64,000 nucleotides of DNA from Pseudomonas fragi (GCF_002269505.1 NZ_NQKQ01000006.1:1-64000); one strand, 5' to 3'. Numbered from the stretch's first letter, positions 16,296-27,098 are shown. Notes: generated by a model from the sequence alone, not told the origin. Numbers and translations are program-made.

Positions 16296-17597
16296 ATGCG
16301 AGTTATGGTATTGGGTGGCGGCGTTATTGGTACTGCCAGCGCCTATTATCTGGCCCGAGCCGGTTTCGATGTGGTCGTCGTAGACCGTCAGCCAGCCGTT
16401 GCAATGGAAACCAGCTTTGCCAACGCCGGCCAGGTGTCCCCGGGCTACGCTTCGCCGTGGGCCGCACCGGGCGTGCCGCTCAAAGCCATCAAGTGGTTGC
16501 TCGAACGCCACGCGCCTCTGGCCATCAAGGCCACGACCAGCATTGACCAGTACCTGTGGATGGCACAGATGCTGCGCAACTGCACCGCCAGCCGCTATGC
16601 CGTGAACAAAGAGCGCATGGTGCGTCTGTCCGAGTACAGCCGTGACTGCCTCGACGAGCTGCGTGCCGAAACCGGCATTGCCTACGAGGCCCGCAACCTC
16701 GGCACCACGCAACTGTTCCGTACCCAGGCCCAGCTCGACGGCGCCGCCAAGGACATCGCGGTCCTGAAAGAGTCCGGCGTACCGTTCGAACTGCTCGACC
16801 GTGCCGGTATTGCCCGGGTTGAACCCGCACTGGCCAGCGTGACCGACATTCTGGCCGGCGCTCTGCGCCTGCCGAATGACCAGACTGGCGATTGTCAGAT
16901 GTTTACCACCCGCTTGGCTGAAATGGCCAAGAACCTGGGTGTAGAGTTCCGCTTCGGCCAGGATATCCAGCGTCTGGACTACGCAGGCGATCGCATCAAT
17001 GGCGTGATGATCGACGGCAAACTCGAAACCGCCGACCGTTATGTACTGGCACTGGGCAGCTACTCGCCACAGATGCTCAAGCCGCTGGGCATCAAGGCTC
17101 CGGTTTACCCGCTCAAGGGCTATTCGCTGACCATCCCGATTACCAACTCGGACATGGCCCCGACTTCGACCATTCTCGACGAGACCTACAAAGTCGCGAT
17201 CACCCGTTTCGACAATCGCATCCGCGTTGGCGGTATGGCTGAAATCGCCGGTTTTGACCTGTCGCTGAACCCGCGTCGACGCGAAACCCTGGAGATGATC
17301 GTTAACGACCTTTACCCTCAGGGCGGTGATCTGAGCCAGGCCAGCTTCTGGACCGGCCTGCGTCCAACCACCCCGGACGGTACGCCGATTGTTGGCGCGA
17401 CCCCGTTTAAAAACCTGTTCCTGAACACCGGTCATGGCACACTCGGTTGGACCATGGCCTGCGGTTCCGGTCGTTTCCTTGCGGACGTAATGGCCAAAAA
17501 GACCCCGCAAATCAGCGCCGAAGGCCTTGATATTTCCCGCTACGGTAACCACCAGGAGACTGCAAAACATGGCAATCCAGCGCCAGCTCACCAATGA
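16296..17597 (+). CDS. dadA: D-amino acid dehydrogenase small subunit DadA
   Basis: Membrane-associated FAD enzyme that oxidatively deaminates D-alanine and other D-amino acids, passing electrons to the respiratory chain. The N-terminal FAD fold [20 protein letters not shown], the [21 protein letters not shown] segment and the C-terminal [15 protein letters not shown] all fit DadA (433 residues, normal length). The start at 16296 places the first beta strand at the N-terminus. It is first in dadA-ridA-dadX and its end overlaps ridA by 29 bp, so the two are translationally linked. Confidence 0.96.
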   Translation: MRVMVLGGGVIGTASAYYLARAGFDVVVVDRQPAVAMETSFANAGQVSPGYASPWAAPGVPLKAIKWLLERHAPLAIKATTSIDQYLWMAQMLRNCTASRYAVNKERMVRLSEYSRDCLDELRAETGIAYEARNLGTTQLFRTQAQLDGAAKDIAVLKESGVPFELLDRAGIARVEPALASVTDILAGALRLPNDQTGDCQMFTTRLAEMAKNLGVEFRFGQDIQRLDYAGDRINGVMIDGKLETADRYVLALGSYSPQMLKPLGIKAPVYPLKGYSLTIPITNSDMAPTSTILDETYKVAITRFDNRIRVGGMAEIAGFDLSLNPRRRETLEMIVNDLYPQGGDLSQASFWTGLRPTTPDGTPIVGATPFKNLFLNTGHGTLGWTMACGSGRFLADVMAKKTPQISAEGLDISRYGNHQETAKHGNPAPAHQ

Positions 17598-17922
17598 ACG
17601 CATGAGCCAGATCGTTGCCCATAACGGCACTGTCTACCTGTCCGGGCAAGTCGGCGACGACATGAACGCCGGGGTCGAGCAACAAACCCGTGAAACACTG
17701 GCCAATATCGAGCACTTGCTGGATCTGGCAGGTAGCGACAAAAGCCGCATCCTGTCGGTCACCATCTACCTCAAAGACATCGATGCCGACTTTGCCGGCA
17801 TGAACAGCGTGTGGGACCAGTGGCTGCCCAAGGGTGTAGCGCCAGCCCGCGCGACCGTCGAGGCCAAGCTGTGCGACCCTGAAATTCTGGTCGAATTGTC
17901 TGTTGTGGCAGCACTGCTCTAG
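17569..17922 (+). CDS. RidA-family reactive imine deaminase
   Basis: A 117-residue YjgF/YER057c/UK114-type protein, which hydrolyses reactive imine/enamine intermediates. Conserved segments are [46 protein letters not shown] and [21 protein letters not shown], including the catalytic Arg of the RATVE motif. The ATG at 17569, preceded by CAGGAG, lies inside the dadA gene. DadA produces imino acids from D-amino acids, so a clearing role next to it makes sense; the same order is known as PA5303. Confidence 0.93.
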   Translation: MAIQRQLTNERMSQIVAHNGTVYLSGQVGDDMNAGVEQQTRETLANIEHLLDLAGSDKSRILSVTIYLKDIDADFAGMNSVWDQWLPKGVAPARATVEAKLCDPEILVELSVVAALL

Positions 17923-17949
17923 TATTTTGATCACGTAAAAGTCCCTCTT

Positions 17950-17994
17950 ACGGTGCAGCACGCGGTTCACGCTGCGGGTATGCACCGTTTTTTT
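17950..17994 (+). terminator. Hairpin with T run between ridA and dadX
   Basis: ACGGTGCA and TGCACCGT arms, with an inner GCAGC/GCTGC-type pairing, are followed by seven T. This could separate dadA-ridA from dadX or partly attenuate dadX, which begins 28 bp later. Confidence 0.65.
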
Positions 17995-18022
17995 ATTCAA
18001 CTGCCGTTAGAAGCCCGCCGCC

Positions 18023-19096
18023 ATGCGCCCAGCCCGTGCCCTGATCGACCTCCAAGCCCTGCGCCACAATTACCAACTGGCCCGTGAAGTCACGGGGGCC
18101 AAAGCCCTCGCTGTGATCAAGGCCGATGCTTACGGCCATGGTGCGGTTCGCTGCGCCCAGGCCCTTGAAGCCGAGGCCGACGGCTTTGCCGTTGCCTGCA
18201 TAGAAGAAGCACTGGAGTTGCGTGCTGCCGGTATTGGCGCACCCATTCTGCTGCTCGAAGGTTTTTTTGAAGCCGATGAACTGCCGCTGATCGTCAAACA
18301 TGACTTTTGGTGCGTGGTGCATTCGCTGTGGCAGCTCGATGCGATCGAGCAGGCCCGACTCGCCAAACCGATCCACGTATGGCTGAAACTGGACAGCGGC
18401 ATGCACCGCGTCGGTTTGCACCCCAATGATTACAAGGCCGCTTACCAGCGCCTGCAGGCCAGTGCCAATGTGGCGAAAATCGTGCTGATGAGCCATTTTG
18501 CCCGCGCCGATGAGCTCGATTGCACCCGCAGCGTAGAGCAAGTCGCGGTGTTCCTGGGTGCTCGCGCCGACTTGACCGCCGAAATCAGCTTGCGTAACTC
18601 GCCGGCCGTACTCGGCTGGCCACGCGTGCCAAGTGACTGGGTCCGCCCGGGCCTGATGCTGTATGGCGCCTCGCCATTTGAAGAACCGCAGGCCACTGCA
18701 TCACGCCTGCAGCCGGTGATGACCCTGGAGTCAAAAGTCATCTGCGTGCGCGAACTGCCCGCCGGTGAGCCGGTGGGCTACGGTGCCAAATTCATTACCC
18801 AGAAGCCGATGCGCATTGGCGTGGTGGCCATGGGTTATGCCGACGGCTACCCGCGCCAGGCACCCACCGGCACCCCGGTGCTGGTGGACGGTGTGCGCAG
18901 CCAACTGCTGGGCCGGGTATCGATGGACATGCTGTGCATCGACCTCACCGATGTGCCGCAAGCCGGCCTGGGTTCGACGGTCGAGTTATGGGGCAAAAAC
19001 ATTCTCGCCTGCGAAGTGGCAAGCGCAGCAGATACCATTCCTTACCAGATTTTCTGCAACCTCAAACGCGTGCCACGCCTCTATTCCGGTAGCTGA
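18023..19096 (+). CDS. dadX: Catabolic alanine racemase
   Basis: PLP enzyme interconverting L- and D-alanine so that DadA can degrade the D form. The PLP lysine lies in [13 protein letters not shown] (about residue 34), the catalytic Tyr in [10 protein letters not shown] (about 254) and [13 protein letters not shown] is conserved; 357 residues is the usual length. Linked to dadA-ridA but with a terminator-like hairpin in front, so its expression may be lower or partly independent. The position next to dadA identifies it as DadX rather than the biosynthetic Alr. Confidence 0.95.
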   Translation: MRPARALIDLQALRHNYQLAREVTGAKALAVIKADAYGHGAVRCAQALEAEADGFAVACIEEALELRAAGIGAPILLLEGFFEADELPLIVKHDFWCVVHSLWQLDAIEQARLAKPIHVWLKLDSGMHRVGLHPNDYKAAYQRLQASANVAKIVLMSHFARADELDCTRSVEQVAVFLGARADLTAEISLRNSPAVLGWPRVPSDWVRPGLMLYGASPFEEPQATASRLQPVMTLESKVICVRELPAGEPVGYGAKFITQKPMRIGVVAMGYADGYPRQAPTGTPVLVDGVRSQLLGRVSMDMLCIDLTDVPQAGLGSTVELWGKNILACEVASAADTIPYQIFCNLKRVPRLYSGS

Positions 19097-19221
19097 CAGG
19101 TTGTATCCAATGTGCGGGGGCAAATGGGCACCCGGGTTTGAAGTCGAAGTGTTGTAAATACTGAACGCTATCGCCATGATAGCGGCTTCTCGACTTGAAT
19201 CTGCCCCAGGAGGCTCCCGCA

Positions 19222-19770
19222 TTGGACGTCGGTGAACGACTGCAATCCATCCGCAAACTCAAAGGCCTGTCGCAGCGTGAACTCGCCAAGCGCGCGGGCG
19301 TCACCAACAGCACCATTTCGATGATCGAAAAGAACAGCGTGAGCCCGTCCATAAGCTCCCTGCGAAAAGTGCTGAGTGGCATCCCCATGTCCATGGTCGA
19401 GTTTTTTTCCGAAGAGATTCTTCAAGAAAACCCAACTCAAATTGTCTACAAAGCCAATGAGCTGATCGACATTTCCGACGGTGCCGTGACCATGAAACTG
19501 GTCGGCAAGGCGCATCCGAGCCGGGCCATTGCATTTCTCAACGAGATTTATCCCCCGGGCGCCGATACCGGCGATGAAATGCTGACCCATGAAGGCGAAG
19601 AAACCGGGATTTTGGTGGAAGGTCGCCTAGAGTTAACCGTGGGCCTTGAGACCTTCGTGCTGGAAGCCGGAGACAGCTACTATTTCGAAAGCTCCAAGCC
19701 GCACCGTTTTCGCAATCCGTTCGACGTCGCGGCGCGACTAATCAGCGCAGCCACCCCGGCGAACTTCTAA
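19222..19770 (+). CDS. pauR: Polyamine-responsive regulator PauR (XRE HTH plus cupin)
   Basis: Repressor-type protein of 182 residues: N-terminal HTH (LQSIRKLKGLSQRELAKRAGVTNSTISMIEKNSVSPSI, about 6-43) and C-terminal cupin (AIAFLNEIYPPGADTGDEMLTHEGEETGILVEG, then LEAGDSYYFESSKPHRFRN). It matches PauR/PuuR-type regulators, which control the pau genes in response to putrescine and cadaverine. I take the TTG at 19222 as start: CAGGAGG lies 8 bp upstream and the family starts at DVGERLQ. An earlier in-frame TTG at 19195 has no ribosome site. Confidence 0.9.
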   Translation: MDVGERLQSIRKLKGLSQRELAKRAGVTNSTISMIEKNSVSPSISSLRKVLSGIPMSMVEFFSEEILQENPTQIVYKANELIDISDGAVTMKLVGKAHPSRAIAFLNEIYPPGADTGDEMLTHEGEETGILVEGRLELTVGLETFVLEAGDSYYFESSKPHRFRNPFDVAARLISAATPANF

Positions 19771-19938
19771 GAACAGAGGCGCCCTGCCTGCTTGCAGAGG
19801 CACCCGTAGATGCATTTCGCCAGCTCTATTCCCCCTTTGTCTTTAGGGTTGTTTCAGAGAGGCGGGCTAACCGTTATACTTTTGCCGCCCGCGAAACCGT
19901 GGTTGTGGGCGTGACTAGCCACCATTGAGGGTGAACGC

Positions 19939-20364
19939 GTGAACCTAATTATGAAAATGCTGGCCGTACCAGCAGCAGTAGTGGCCCTATGGGCAGTCAA
20001 CGCTCAGGCAACAACGAACGATGACATCGCAAAACGTCTTGAGCCAGTGGGTAAAGTCTGTGTTCAAGGGCAGGAATGCAAAGGGATGGAAGTGACCGCT
20101 TCTGTAGGCGGTGGTGGTGGCATGACCCCCGACGACATTATTGCCAAGCACTGCAGTGCTTGCCACGGCACCGGCTTGTTGGGCGCACCGAAAATCGGTG
20201 ATACCGCAGCCTGGAAAGAGCGCGCCGATCACCAGGGCGGCCTTGATGGCATCCTGGCCAAGGCCATCACCGGTATCAATGCCATGCCGCCAAAAGGCAC
20301 TTGCATGACCTGTACCGATGAAGAGCTAAAAGGTGCGATCGAGAAAATGTCCGGTTTGAAATAA
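19939..20364 (+). CDS. cycB: Cytochrome c5
   Basis: A 141-residue monohaem cytochrome with signal peptide (cleavage after AQA), haem motif CSACHGTG (about residue 71) and axial methionine in INAMPPKGTCMTC (about 114), where the two extra cysteines form the disulfide typical of c5. An electron carrier in the periplasm, probably to terminal oxidases. The GTG at 19939 has GAGG eight bases upstream; ATG at 19951 is an alternative. A possible promoter is TTTCAG/TATACT at 19852/19875. Follows pauR in the same direction but with its own promoter and terminator. Confidence 0.93.
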   Translation: MNLIMKMLAVPAAVVALWAVNAQATTNDDIAKRLEPVGKVCVQGQECKGMEVTASVGGGGGMTPDDIIAKHCSACHGTGLLGAPKIGDTAAWKERADHQGGLDGILAKAITGINAMPPKGTCMTCTDEELKGAIEKMSGLK

Positions 20365-20377
20365 GCCGACCTTCTCT

Positions 20378-20405
20378 GAAAAAGCCGCTGATGGGCGGCT
20401 TTTTT
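20378..20405 (+). terminator. Intrinsic terminator after cycB
   Basis: AAAAAGCCGC and GCGGCTTTTTT arms around a TGATGG loop, 14 bp after the cycB stop. Confidence 0.85.
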
Positions 20406-20479
20406 GTGCCTGAAATTTGACCCCGCCCGCGCCCTGTCCGCTATCACGTCTATATTCAAGACTGGATAAGGAGGATCAG

Positions 20480-22402
20480 ATGGTGCAGTCCTGTTCGATC
20501 GAGCGCGCAGTCGATGATGTGCTGGCGCGGTTACCGATACATATTCACCTTGGCCTGCCGCTGGGCCTGGGCAAAGCCAACCGCTTCGTCAATGCACTGT
20601 ATCAGCGGATCAAGCTGTTGCCCGAGCGCCAACTGACGGTCTATACCGCCCTGAGCCTGGGCCGCCCGCCGCTTGGCGACGGGTTGCAACGGCTGTTTCT
20701 GGAGCCTTTTGTCGAGCGGGTATTTGGCGATTACATCGAGCTGGATTACCTTGGCGACCTGCAGCACAGCCGCATGCCTGCCAACATCCACGTTGAGCAA
20801 TTCTTTATGCAGCCGGGCAGTTTGCTCAATAGCCCGGCGGCCCAACAGGATTATGTCAGCAGCAATTACAGCCACGCGGCCCGTGACATCAATGCCAGCG
20901 GCCTGAATCTGATCGCCCAGCTGGTAGCCCGAAATCCTCAGGACCCAAGTCGTTTGAGCCTGAGTTGTAACCCCGACATCACCCTCGATTTGTTGCCCAT
21001 GATCGCCAAACGGCGAGCAGCGGGAGAGACCATTTTGATGCTCGGCCAGGTACATGAAGACCTGCCTTATATGCCCGGCGACTCGGAATTGAGTATCGAC
21101 GATTTTGACCTGCTAATCGACGAAGTTGACCACACGACATTGTTTTCCACCCCCAGCATGCCGGTCAACCTGCAAGACCACATGATTGGTTTGCATGCCA
21201 GCACCCTGATACGTGACGGCGGCACCTTGCAGATCGGCATTGGCTCGATGGGCGATGCCCTGAGTTCAGCATTGCTCGCACGCCAGGGCGACAATGAGGG
21301 CTATCGCGCCCTGCTCGACGCTATCGATATCAGCCCTTGGCGCACGCTGATCGAGCAGCAAGGCGGCTTAGAGCCATTTGCCCTGGGCCTGTATGGTTGC
21401 AGCGAGATGTTTGTTCACGGGTTGATGGTGCTGGCAGATGCCGGGATTGTACGGCGCAAGGTCTACCCGGATGTTGAGCGCCAGGCCCGGGCCAATGCCG
21501 GCACCCTGGATGAAAGCCTGCAACATGACGGCATCTGCATTCACGGTGGCTTTATTCTTGGCCCGCGCGAGTTTTACCAGCGGCTACGGGAGCTGCCCCA
21601 CAGCCAACTGCGCGAATTCAACATGACTGCCATCAGCTATATCAACGAGCTGTACGGCCAGGAAGAGTTGAAGCGTCTGCAACGGCGCGATGCGCGCTTC
21701 GTCAACAGCGCTTTCACCGCCACCTTGCTCGGTGCTGCTGTGGCCGACCAGCTTGAAGACGGCCGGGTGCTTAGCGGGGTAGGCGGGCAGTACAACTTTG
21801 TTGCCCAAGGCCATGCCCTGCATGACGCCCGCTCGGTGATCATGCTGCGCAGCTGGCGTGAGTCAGGTGGCGACGTGAGTTCCAATATTGTCTGGGAGTA
21901 CGGCCACTGCACGATCCCGCGTCATTTGCGCGACATTGTGGTCACTGAATACGGGATTGCCGATTTGCGCGGCAAAACCGACAGCAAGGTCATCGAAGCG
22001 CTGCTCAACATCACCGATTCACGCTTTCAGACCGAGCTGACGACGCAGGCGCAGTTGATGGGCAAGTTGCCCAAGGATTTCTGCCTCGACCCGCGCTTTG
22101 CCGACAACAGCCCGGAACGCTTGCAGGGGATAGCTGCCAGGCACCCGCACTTGTTCCCGGAGTACCCGCTGGGCAGTGATTTCAGCGCACAGGAACAAGA
22201 CCTGCTGCGAGCGTTGAATTGGCTAAAGAGCAAATTCAAGCTCACGCAGATTTACCAGCTGGGCAAGGCCACGCTGGACGCGCCGTCGCCGCAGGCCTTC
22301 CCCGAACACCTTGAGCGTATGCAGCTCGCAAAACCCGACGGGTTGCGCGATGAGCTGTACCAGCGTTTGCTGCTGGCAGCGCTGCAGGCAACGAGGCGCT
22401 AA
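20480..22402 (+). CDS. Acetyl-CoA hydrolase/transferase C-terminal domain protein
   Basis: A 640-residue member of the CoA-transferase family I/acetyl-CoA hydrolase group, longer than the usual 500-residue enzymes. The C-terminal half carries GVGGQYNFVAQGHALHDARSVIMLRS (the GGQ-type family motif, about residues 433-458) and EYGIADLRGKTDSKVIEALLNI. The N-terminal third is a separate mixed domain that I do not recognise. AAGGAGG precedes the ATG at 20480. The acyl donor and acceptor cannot be told from sequence. It is a single-gene unit, convergent with xpt, and the same kind of gene follows cycB in other Pseudomonas. Confidence 0.85.
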   Translation: MVQSCSIERAVDDVLARLPIHIHLGLPLGLGKANRFVNALYQRIKLLPERQLTVYTALSLGRPPLGDGLQRLFLEPFVERVFGDYIELDYLGDLQHSRMPANIHVEQFFMQPGSLLNSPAAQQDYVSSNYSHAARDINASGLNLIAQLVARNPQDPSRLSLSCNPDITLDLLPMIAKRRAAGETILMLGQVHEDLPYMPGDSELSIDDFDLLIDEVDHTTLFSTPSMPVNLQDHMIGLHASTLIRDGGTLQIGIGSMGDALSSALLARQGDNEGYRALLDAIDISPWRTLIEQQGGLEPFALGLYGCSEMFVHGLMVLADAGIVRRKVYPDVERQARANAGTLDESLQHDGICIHGGFILGPREFYQRLRELPHSQLREFNMTAISYINELYGQEELKRLQRRDARFVNSAFTATLLGAAVADQLEDGRVLSGVGGQYNFVAQGHALHDARSVIMLRSWRESGGDVSSNIVWEYGHCTIPRHLRDIVVTEYGIADLRGKTDSKVIEALLNITDSRFQTELTTQAQLMGKLPKDFCLDPRFADNSPERLQGIAARHPHLFPEYPLGSDFSAQEQDLLRALNWLKSKFKLTQIYQLGKATLDAPSPQAFPEHLERMQLAKPDGLRDELYQRLLLAALQATRR

Positions 22403-22416
22403 ACCCGACACTGGCC

Positions 22417-22494
22417 GTAGTCGCTGCCGAAGGCTGCGAGCTTTTGATCTTGGTAAGCCCCATTAAAAAGCTCGCAGCCTTCGGCAGCGACTAC
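22417..22494. repeat. Palindromic intergenic repeat, family A copy 3
   Basis: GTAGTCGCTGCCGAAGGCTG and CAGCCTTCGGCAGCGACTAC form a perfect 20-bp pair, extended by CGAGCTTTT/AAAAGCTCG to nearly 30 bp, with a loop of about 20 bp. Located between convergent genes, where it could also end both transcripts. Confidence 0.9.
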
Positions 22495-22530
22495 GGGGGC
22501 TGAGCAAGCCCGGTCAGGGTGGTCGAGGTA

Positions 22531-23124
<594 letters not shown>

Positions 23125-23159
23125 TTATGCGCTGAAGGTAGAGTGAAAAATAGTCGATT

Positions 23160-25169
23160 TTAGCGTTTTAGCATGGCGCGTATATCGGCCAATGCCGTAT
23201 TTCCGCGAACCGCTTTAACTTCGGTAGGGGTATCGTCGTTGCCTTCCCAGGCCAGATCGTCCGGTGGCAACTCATCGAGGAAGCGGCTTGGCGCACAATC
23301 AATGATCTCGCCGTACTGCTTGCGCTTGGCGGCAAAGGTGAACGCCAACGTCTCACGGGCACGGGTAATGCCCACGTAGGCCAGACGGCGTTCTTCTTCA
23401 ATGGTGTCTGCTTCAATGCTGGAGCGGTGCGGCAGGATCTCTTCTTCCATACCCATGATGAACACATAGGGGAATTCCAGGCCTTTGGAGGCGTGCAAGG
23501 TCATCATCTGCACGCCTTCGGCACCGTCTTCCTCTTCCTGCTGACGCTCAAGCATGTCGCGCAGTACCAGCTTGCCGATGGCTTCCTCGATGGTCATGGC
23601 GCCGTCTTCGTCTTTTTCGAGGGTGTTTTTCAACGCCTCGACCAAAAACCAGACGTTGGACATGCGGTAGTCCGCCGCCTTGTCGCTGGAACTGTTGGTG
23701 CGCAGCCAGTTTTCGTAGTCAATGTCCATGATCATGCTGCGCAGCGCTGCTATCGGGTCTTCGCCCGAGCAGTGTTCGCGCACGCGGTCCATGAAACGTT
23801 TGAAGCGCACCAGACGATCGGTAAAACGGGCATCCAGATGCTCGCCCAGGCCGATTTCATCGGTGGCGGCATACATCGAGATTTTGCGCTCGGTAGCGTA
23901 GTTGCCGAGCTTTTCCAGGGTAGTCGAACCGATCTCGCGACGCGGGACGTTGATCACGCGCAGGAAGGCGTTGTCGTCATCCGGGTTCACGATCAGGCGG
24001 AAGTAGGCCATCAGGTCTTTGACTTCCTGACGCCCGAAGAAGCTGTTACCGCCCGACAAACGGTACGGGATCTGATGGTGCTGCAGCTTCAATTCGATCA
24101 ATTTGGCCTGGTAGTTACCGCGATACAGAATCGCAAAGTCGCTGTAAGGCCGGTCGGTGCGCAGGTGCAAGGTGAGGATTTCGACGGCAACGCGCTCGGC
24201 TTCGGCGTCTTCGTTGCGGCAGCGAATCACCCGCACTTCATCGCCGTGGCCCATCTCGCTCCACAGTTGCTTCTCGAACTCGTGGGGGTTGTTGGCGATC
24301 AGGATATTGGCGCAGCGCAGGATGCGGCTGGTGGAGCGATAGTTTTGCTCCAGCATCACGACTTTCAAGGACGGATAATCGTCCTTGAGCAGCATCAGGT
24401 TTTCCGGCCGCGCGCCGCGCCAGGCGTAGATCGACTGGTCATCGTCACCTACCACAGTGAACTGGTTGCGCTTGCCGATCAGGTATTTGACCAGCAGGTA
24501 CTGGCTGGCGTTGGTGTCCTGATACTCGTCCACCAACAGGTAGCGCACCTTGTTCTGCCATTTTTCCAGAATGTCGGCGTGTTCTTCGAACAGCTTCACC
24601 GGCAGCAGGATCAGGTCGTCAAAGTCCACCGCGTTGTAGGCTTTGAGCGTGCGCTGGTAATGGGTATAGACGATGGCTGCCGTCTGTTCCTTGGGGTTGC
24701 GTGCGTTTTCCAGTGCCTGGGGCGGCAGGATCAGGTCGTTTTTCCACGAACCGATCATGTTCTTGATTTCGTCGACCCCGTCGTCGCCCGAATATTCCTT
24801 TTGCATGATGTCGGTCATCAGCGCCTTGACGTCAGCCTCGTCAAAGATCGAGAAGCCCGGCTTGTAGCCCAGCCGCGCGTGCTCCTTGCGGATGATGTTG
24901 AGGCCCAGGTTGTGGAACGTGCACACCGTCAAGCCGCGGCCTTCACCCTTTTTAAGCAGGGTACCGACACGCTCTTTCATTTCGCGGGCGGCTTTGTTGG
25001 TGAAAGTCATGGCGACGATGTACTGGGCACGGATGCCACAGTTCTGGATCAGGTGCGCGATTTTGCGGGTAATCACGCTGGTTTTGCCGGAGCCTGCGCC
25101 GGCGAGCACCAATAGAGGGCCGCCGACGTAGCTCACGGCTTCTTGCTGCCGGGGATTGAGTCGGGACAT
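23160..25169 (-). CDS. rep: ATP-dependent DNA helicase Rep
   Basis: Superfamily 1A 3'-5' helicase that clears proteins ahead of the replication fork. The 669 residues show motif I VLAGAGSGKTSVI (about 21), motif Ia MTFTNKAAREM, motif II LLVDEYQDTN (about 211), motif III VGDDDQSIYAWRGA, motif IV EQNYRST, motif V MTLHASKGLEFPYVF and motif VI YVGITRA. This is the Rep subfamily by length and by position next to xpt. It is divergent from the PDE gene, with 261 bp between. Confidence 0.96.
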   Translation of the reverse strand: MSRLNPRQQEAVSYVGGPLLVLAGAGSGKTSVITRKIAHLIQNCGIRAQYIVAMTFTNKAAREMKERVGTLLKKGEGRGLTVCTFHNLGLNIIRKEHARLGYKPGFSIFDEADVKALMTDIMQKEYSGDDGVDEIKNMIGSWKNDLILPPQALENARNPKEQTAAIVYTHYQRTLKAYNAVDFDDLILLPVKLFEEHADILEKWQNKVRYLLVDEYQDTNASQYLLVKYLIGKRNQFTVVGDDDQSIYAWRGARPENLMLLKDDYPSLKVVMLEQNYRSTSRILRCANILIANNPHEFEKQLWSEMGHGDEVRVIRCRNEDAEAERVAVEILTLHLRTDRPYSDFAILYRGNYQAKLIELKLQHHQIPYRLSGGNSFFGRQEVKDLMAYFRLIVNPDDDNAFLRVINVPRREIGSTTLEKLGNYATERKISMYAATDEIGLGEHLDARFTDRLVRFKRFMDRVREHCSGEDPIAALRSMIMDIDYENWLRTNSSSDKAADYRMSNVWFLVEALKNTLEKDEDGAMTIEEAIGKLVLRDMLERQQEEEDGAEGVQMMTLHASKGLEFPYVFIMGMEEEILPHRSSIEADTIEEERRLAYVGITRARETLAFTFAAKRKQYGEIIDCAPSRFLDELPPDDLAWEGNDDTPTEVKAVRGNTALADIRAMLKR

Positions 25170-25363
25170 GACGAGATCAGGGGTCGTTTGTAAAAAGGGC
25201 GGGCATTTTAACAGGCTGAGCGAATATTGCTGCCTCTGTGCGACGGTGTGACATGTCTCATCATCTAAATTTGCCGCTTTTGTTACTTTCGCGCAGGATG
25301 CAGAGAGTATTTACAGCTACCGTAGGGTTAATGCAGCAAACAAGTATTTGATAACCAGTGTCA

Positions 25364-25391
25364 TTGCCATTGGTTGCCGGCACGTCATAAT
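25364..25391 (+). promoter_or_regulatory. Possible promoter for the GGDEF/EAL gene
   Basis: TTGCCA at 25364-25369 and CATAAT at 25386-25391 with 16 bp between, 40 bp before the TTG start. The remaining 260-bp gap shared with rep holds no other clear element. Confidence 0.4.
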
Positions 25392-25430
25392 GCCCACCGC
25401 CCGAATTTTTGCAGAGTCTAGGGAGCTAGC

Positions 25431-27098
25431 TTGTCTACGCCTGTCGAACCCTTGCGTTTGCTGCTATTGGCCGAAGAGCCATCTTGGGCAGCGTTGTTGC
25501 GCGAGTGTCTGGCGCCAATGGGAAGTGCGGTCGCGTTGATAGACGCGCCGAGCTGGGAGTCTGTCAGCCATCTGTTCGAAAACGATCGAAATGCGCTGCT
25601 CCTGACTACCCCGGCCCTGCAGCCCTCAGCGGGCCGCTGCCGCTTGCCCACGGTTTTGCTGCTCGACAGCGAACCTGCGAGCACCCCTGCGGGCGTCAGC
25701 GACTGGCTGGTCGGCGCCAGCCTGACAAGCGATGTCTTGCGCCGCTGCCTGCGCCATGTGCGCGAACGCGGCCTGCTGGAGCAAACGTTGCAGCGCCTTG
25801 CCGAACAAGACCCGCTGACCGGCATTGCCAACCGGCAAGGTTTTCAGACCCTGCTGGCCGTGCGTCTGGCCGAAAATGACGGCCGCGGCATTGCCCTGGG
25901 CCATCTGGACCTGGACAACTTTCGGCACGCCAACGACGCACTGGGCCATCAGGCAGGTGACCGCCTGATCCTGCAAGTGGTGGCGCGCCTCAAAAGCCAG
26001 CTTGAAGCTGGCGACCAGCTGGCACGGCTGGGCAGCGACGAATTCGCCCTGCTGATCAATACCCATCGGGCGCCCGAACGGGCTGAATGGATGGCCGAGC
26101 GCATCACCGAGGTGATGGCCGAGCCCTATTGGGTCGACGGCGAAAGTCTGCTGATCGGCTGCAGCCTGGGCATCGCCCATGCACGTGCCAACGCCGGGGC
26201 CGACCCCCTGATGTGGCACGCACACATTGCCATGCAGCAGGCCAAAAGCATCCAGGGCTGCACCTTCCACGTATTCAACGAACGCATCAATCGCAATGCC
26301 CGCAGCCTGGCCGATCTCGAAAGCGAGCTGCGCCGTGCTCTGCGTCGCGACGAGCTGGAGTTGCATTACCAACCGCGTCTGGATCTGGCCACGGGGCATA
26401 TCGTCGGGCTGGAAGCGCTGGTGCGCTGGCGCCATGCCGAGCGCGGTCTGTTGGCCCCCAGTGAGTTCGTGCCTTTGGCCGAGCAAAGCGGTCTGATTGT
26501 GCCGCTGGGATACTGGGTGATCTCCCGGGCACTGCGGGATATGCAGGCGCTGCGCGAACGCGGGCTTGAGCCTTTGCATATGGCGGTCAACCTGTCGTTT
26601 CGCCAGTTTCAGGACAGCCAGCTGCTTTCGACCCTCAGCCGCCTGATCAGCGAGCGCGGTGTTGAAGCGCAGTGGCTGGAGTTCGAGCTGACCGAGACTG
26701 CCGTGATGCGGCGCAGTGATCTGGTCAAACAGACCATGGATGCCCTGGGCCGGCTCGGCGTACGTTTTTCACTGGATGATTTCGGTACGGGTTTTTCATC
26801 GTTTGTGCACCTCAACAGCCTGCCGATTACGCTGCTCAAGATCGACAAAAGCTTTGTGGGTGGCATGGAAAGCCGCGAAGAGAACCGCAAACTGGTACAC
26901 GCCATGATCAACCTGGCCCACAACCTGAAACTGGAAGTGGTGGCCGAAGGCGTCGAAACCCCGGAACAGCTTGCTCTTTTGCGTGATTTTGGCTGCGATC
27001 AGGTGCAGGGCTATTTCATCAGCAAGCCGCTGCCGCTGGCAGAACTGGTGGACTACCTGACATTCGGGGCCGGGCAGCAGGTGCCAATTGCGCTCTAA
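25431..27098 (+). CDS. Degenerate GGDEF plus EAL domain protein, probable c-di-GMP phosphodiesterase
   Basis: 555 residues: an N-terminal region of about 110 residues that looks like a degenerate receiver, a GGDEF domain (DPLTGIANRQGF start; signature changed to GSDEF, about residue 203) and an EAL domain with intact EALVRW (about 327), NLSFRQF, ELTET and DDFGTGFSS (about 448) and VVAEGVETPEQ. All EAL metal ligands appear present, so hydrolysis of c-di-GMP to pGpG is likely, with the altered GGDEF domain regulatory. Start is TTG. It holds the position of PA5295 (described as the phosphodiesterase ProE). Confidence 0.88.
   Translation: MSTPVEPLRLLLLAEEPSWAALLRECLAPMGSAVALIDAPSWESVSHLFENDRNALLLTTPALQPSAGRCRLPTVLLLDSEPASTPAGVSDWLVGASLTSDVLRRCLRHVRERGLLEQTLQRLAEQDPLTGIANRQGFQTLLAVRLAENDGRGIALGHLDLDNFRHANDALGHQAGDRLILQVVARLKSQLEAGDQLARLGSDEFALLINTHRAPERAEWMAERITEVMAEPYWVDGESLLIGCSLGIAHARANAGADPLMWHAHIAMQQAKSIQGCTFHVFNERINRNARSLADLESELRRALRRDELELHYQPRLDLATGHIVGLEALVRWRHAERGLLAPSEFVPLAEQSGLIVPLGYWVISRALRDMQALRERGLEPLHMAVNLSFRQFQDSQLLSTLSRLISERGVEAQWLEFELTETAVMRRSDLVKQTMDALGRLGVRFSLDDFGTGFSSFVHLNSLPITLLKIDKSFVGGMESREENRKLVHAMINLAHNLKLEVVAEGVETPEQLALLRDFGCDQVQGYFISKPLPLAELVDYLTFGAGQQVPIAL

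Noticed and set aside
20480..22402. Acyl-CoA transferase as part of the polyamine cluster
   Set aside because: It has its own ribosome site after a terminator, and nothing in its sequence points to polyamines.
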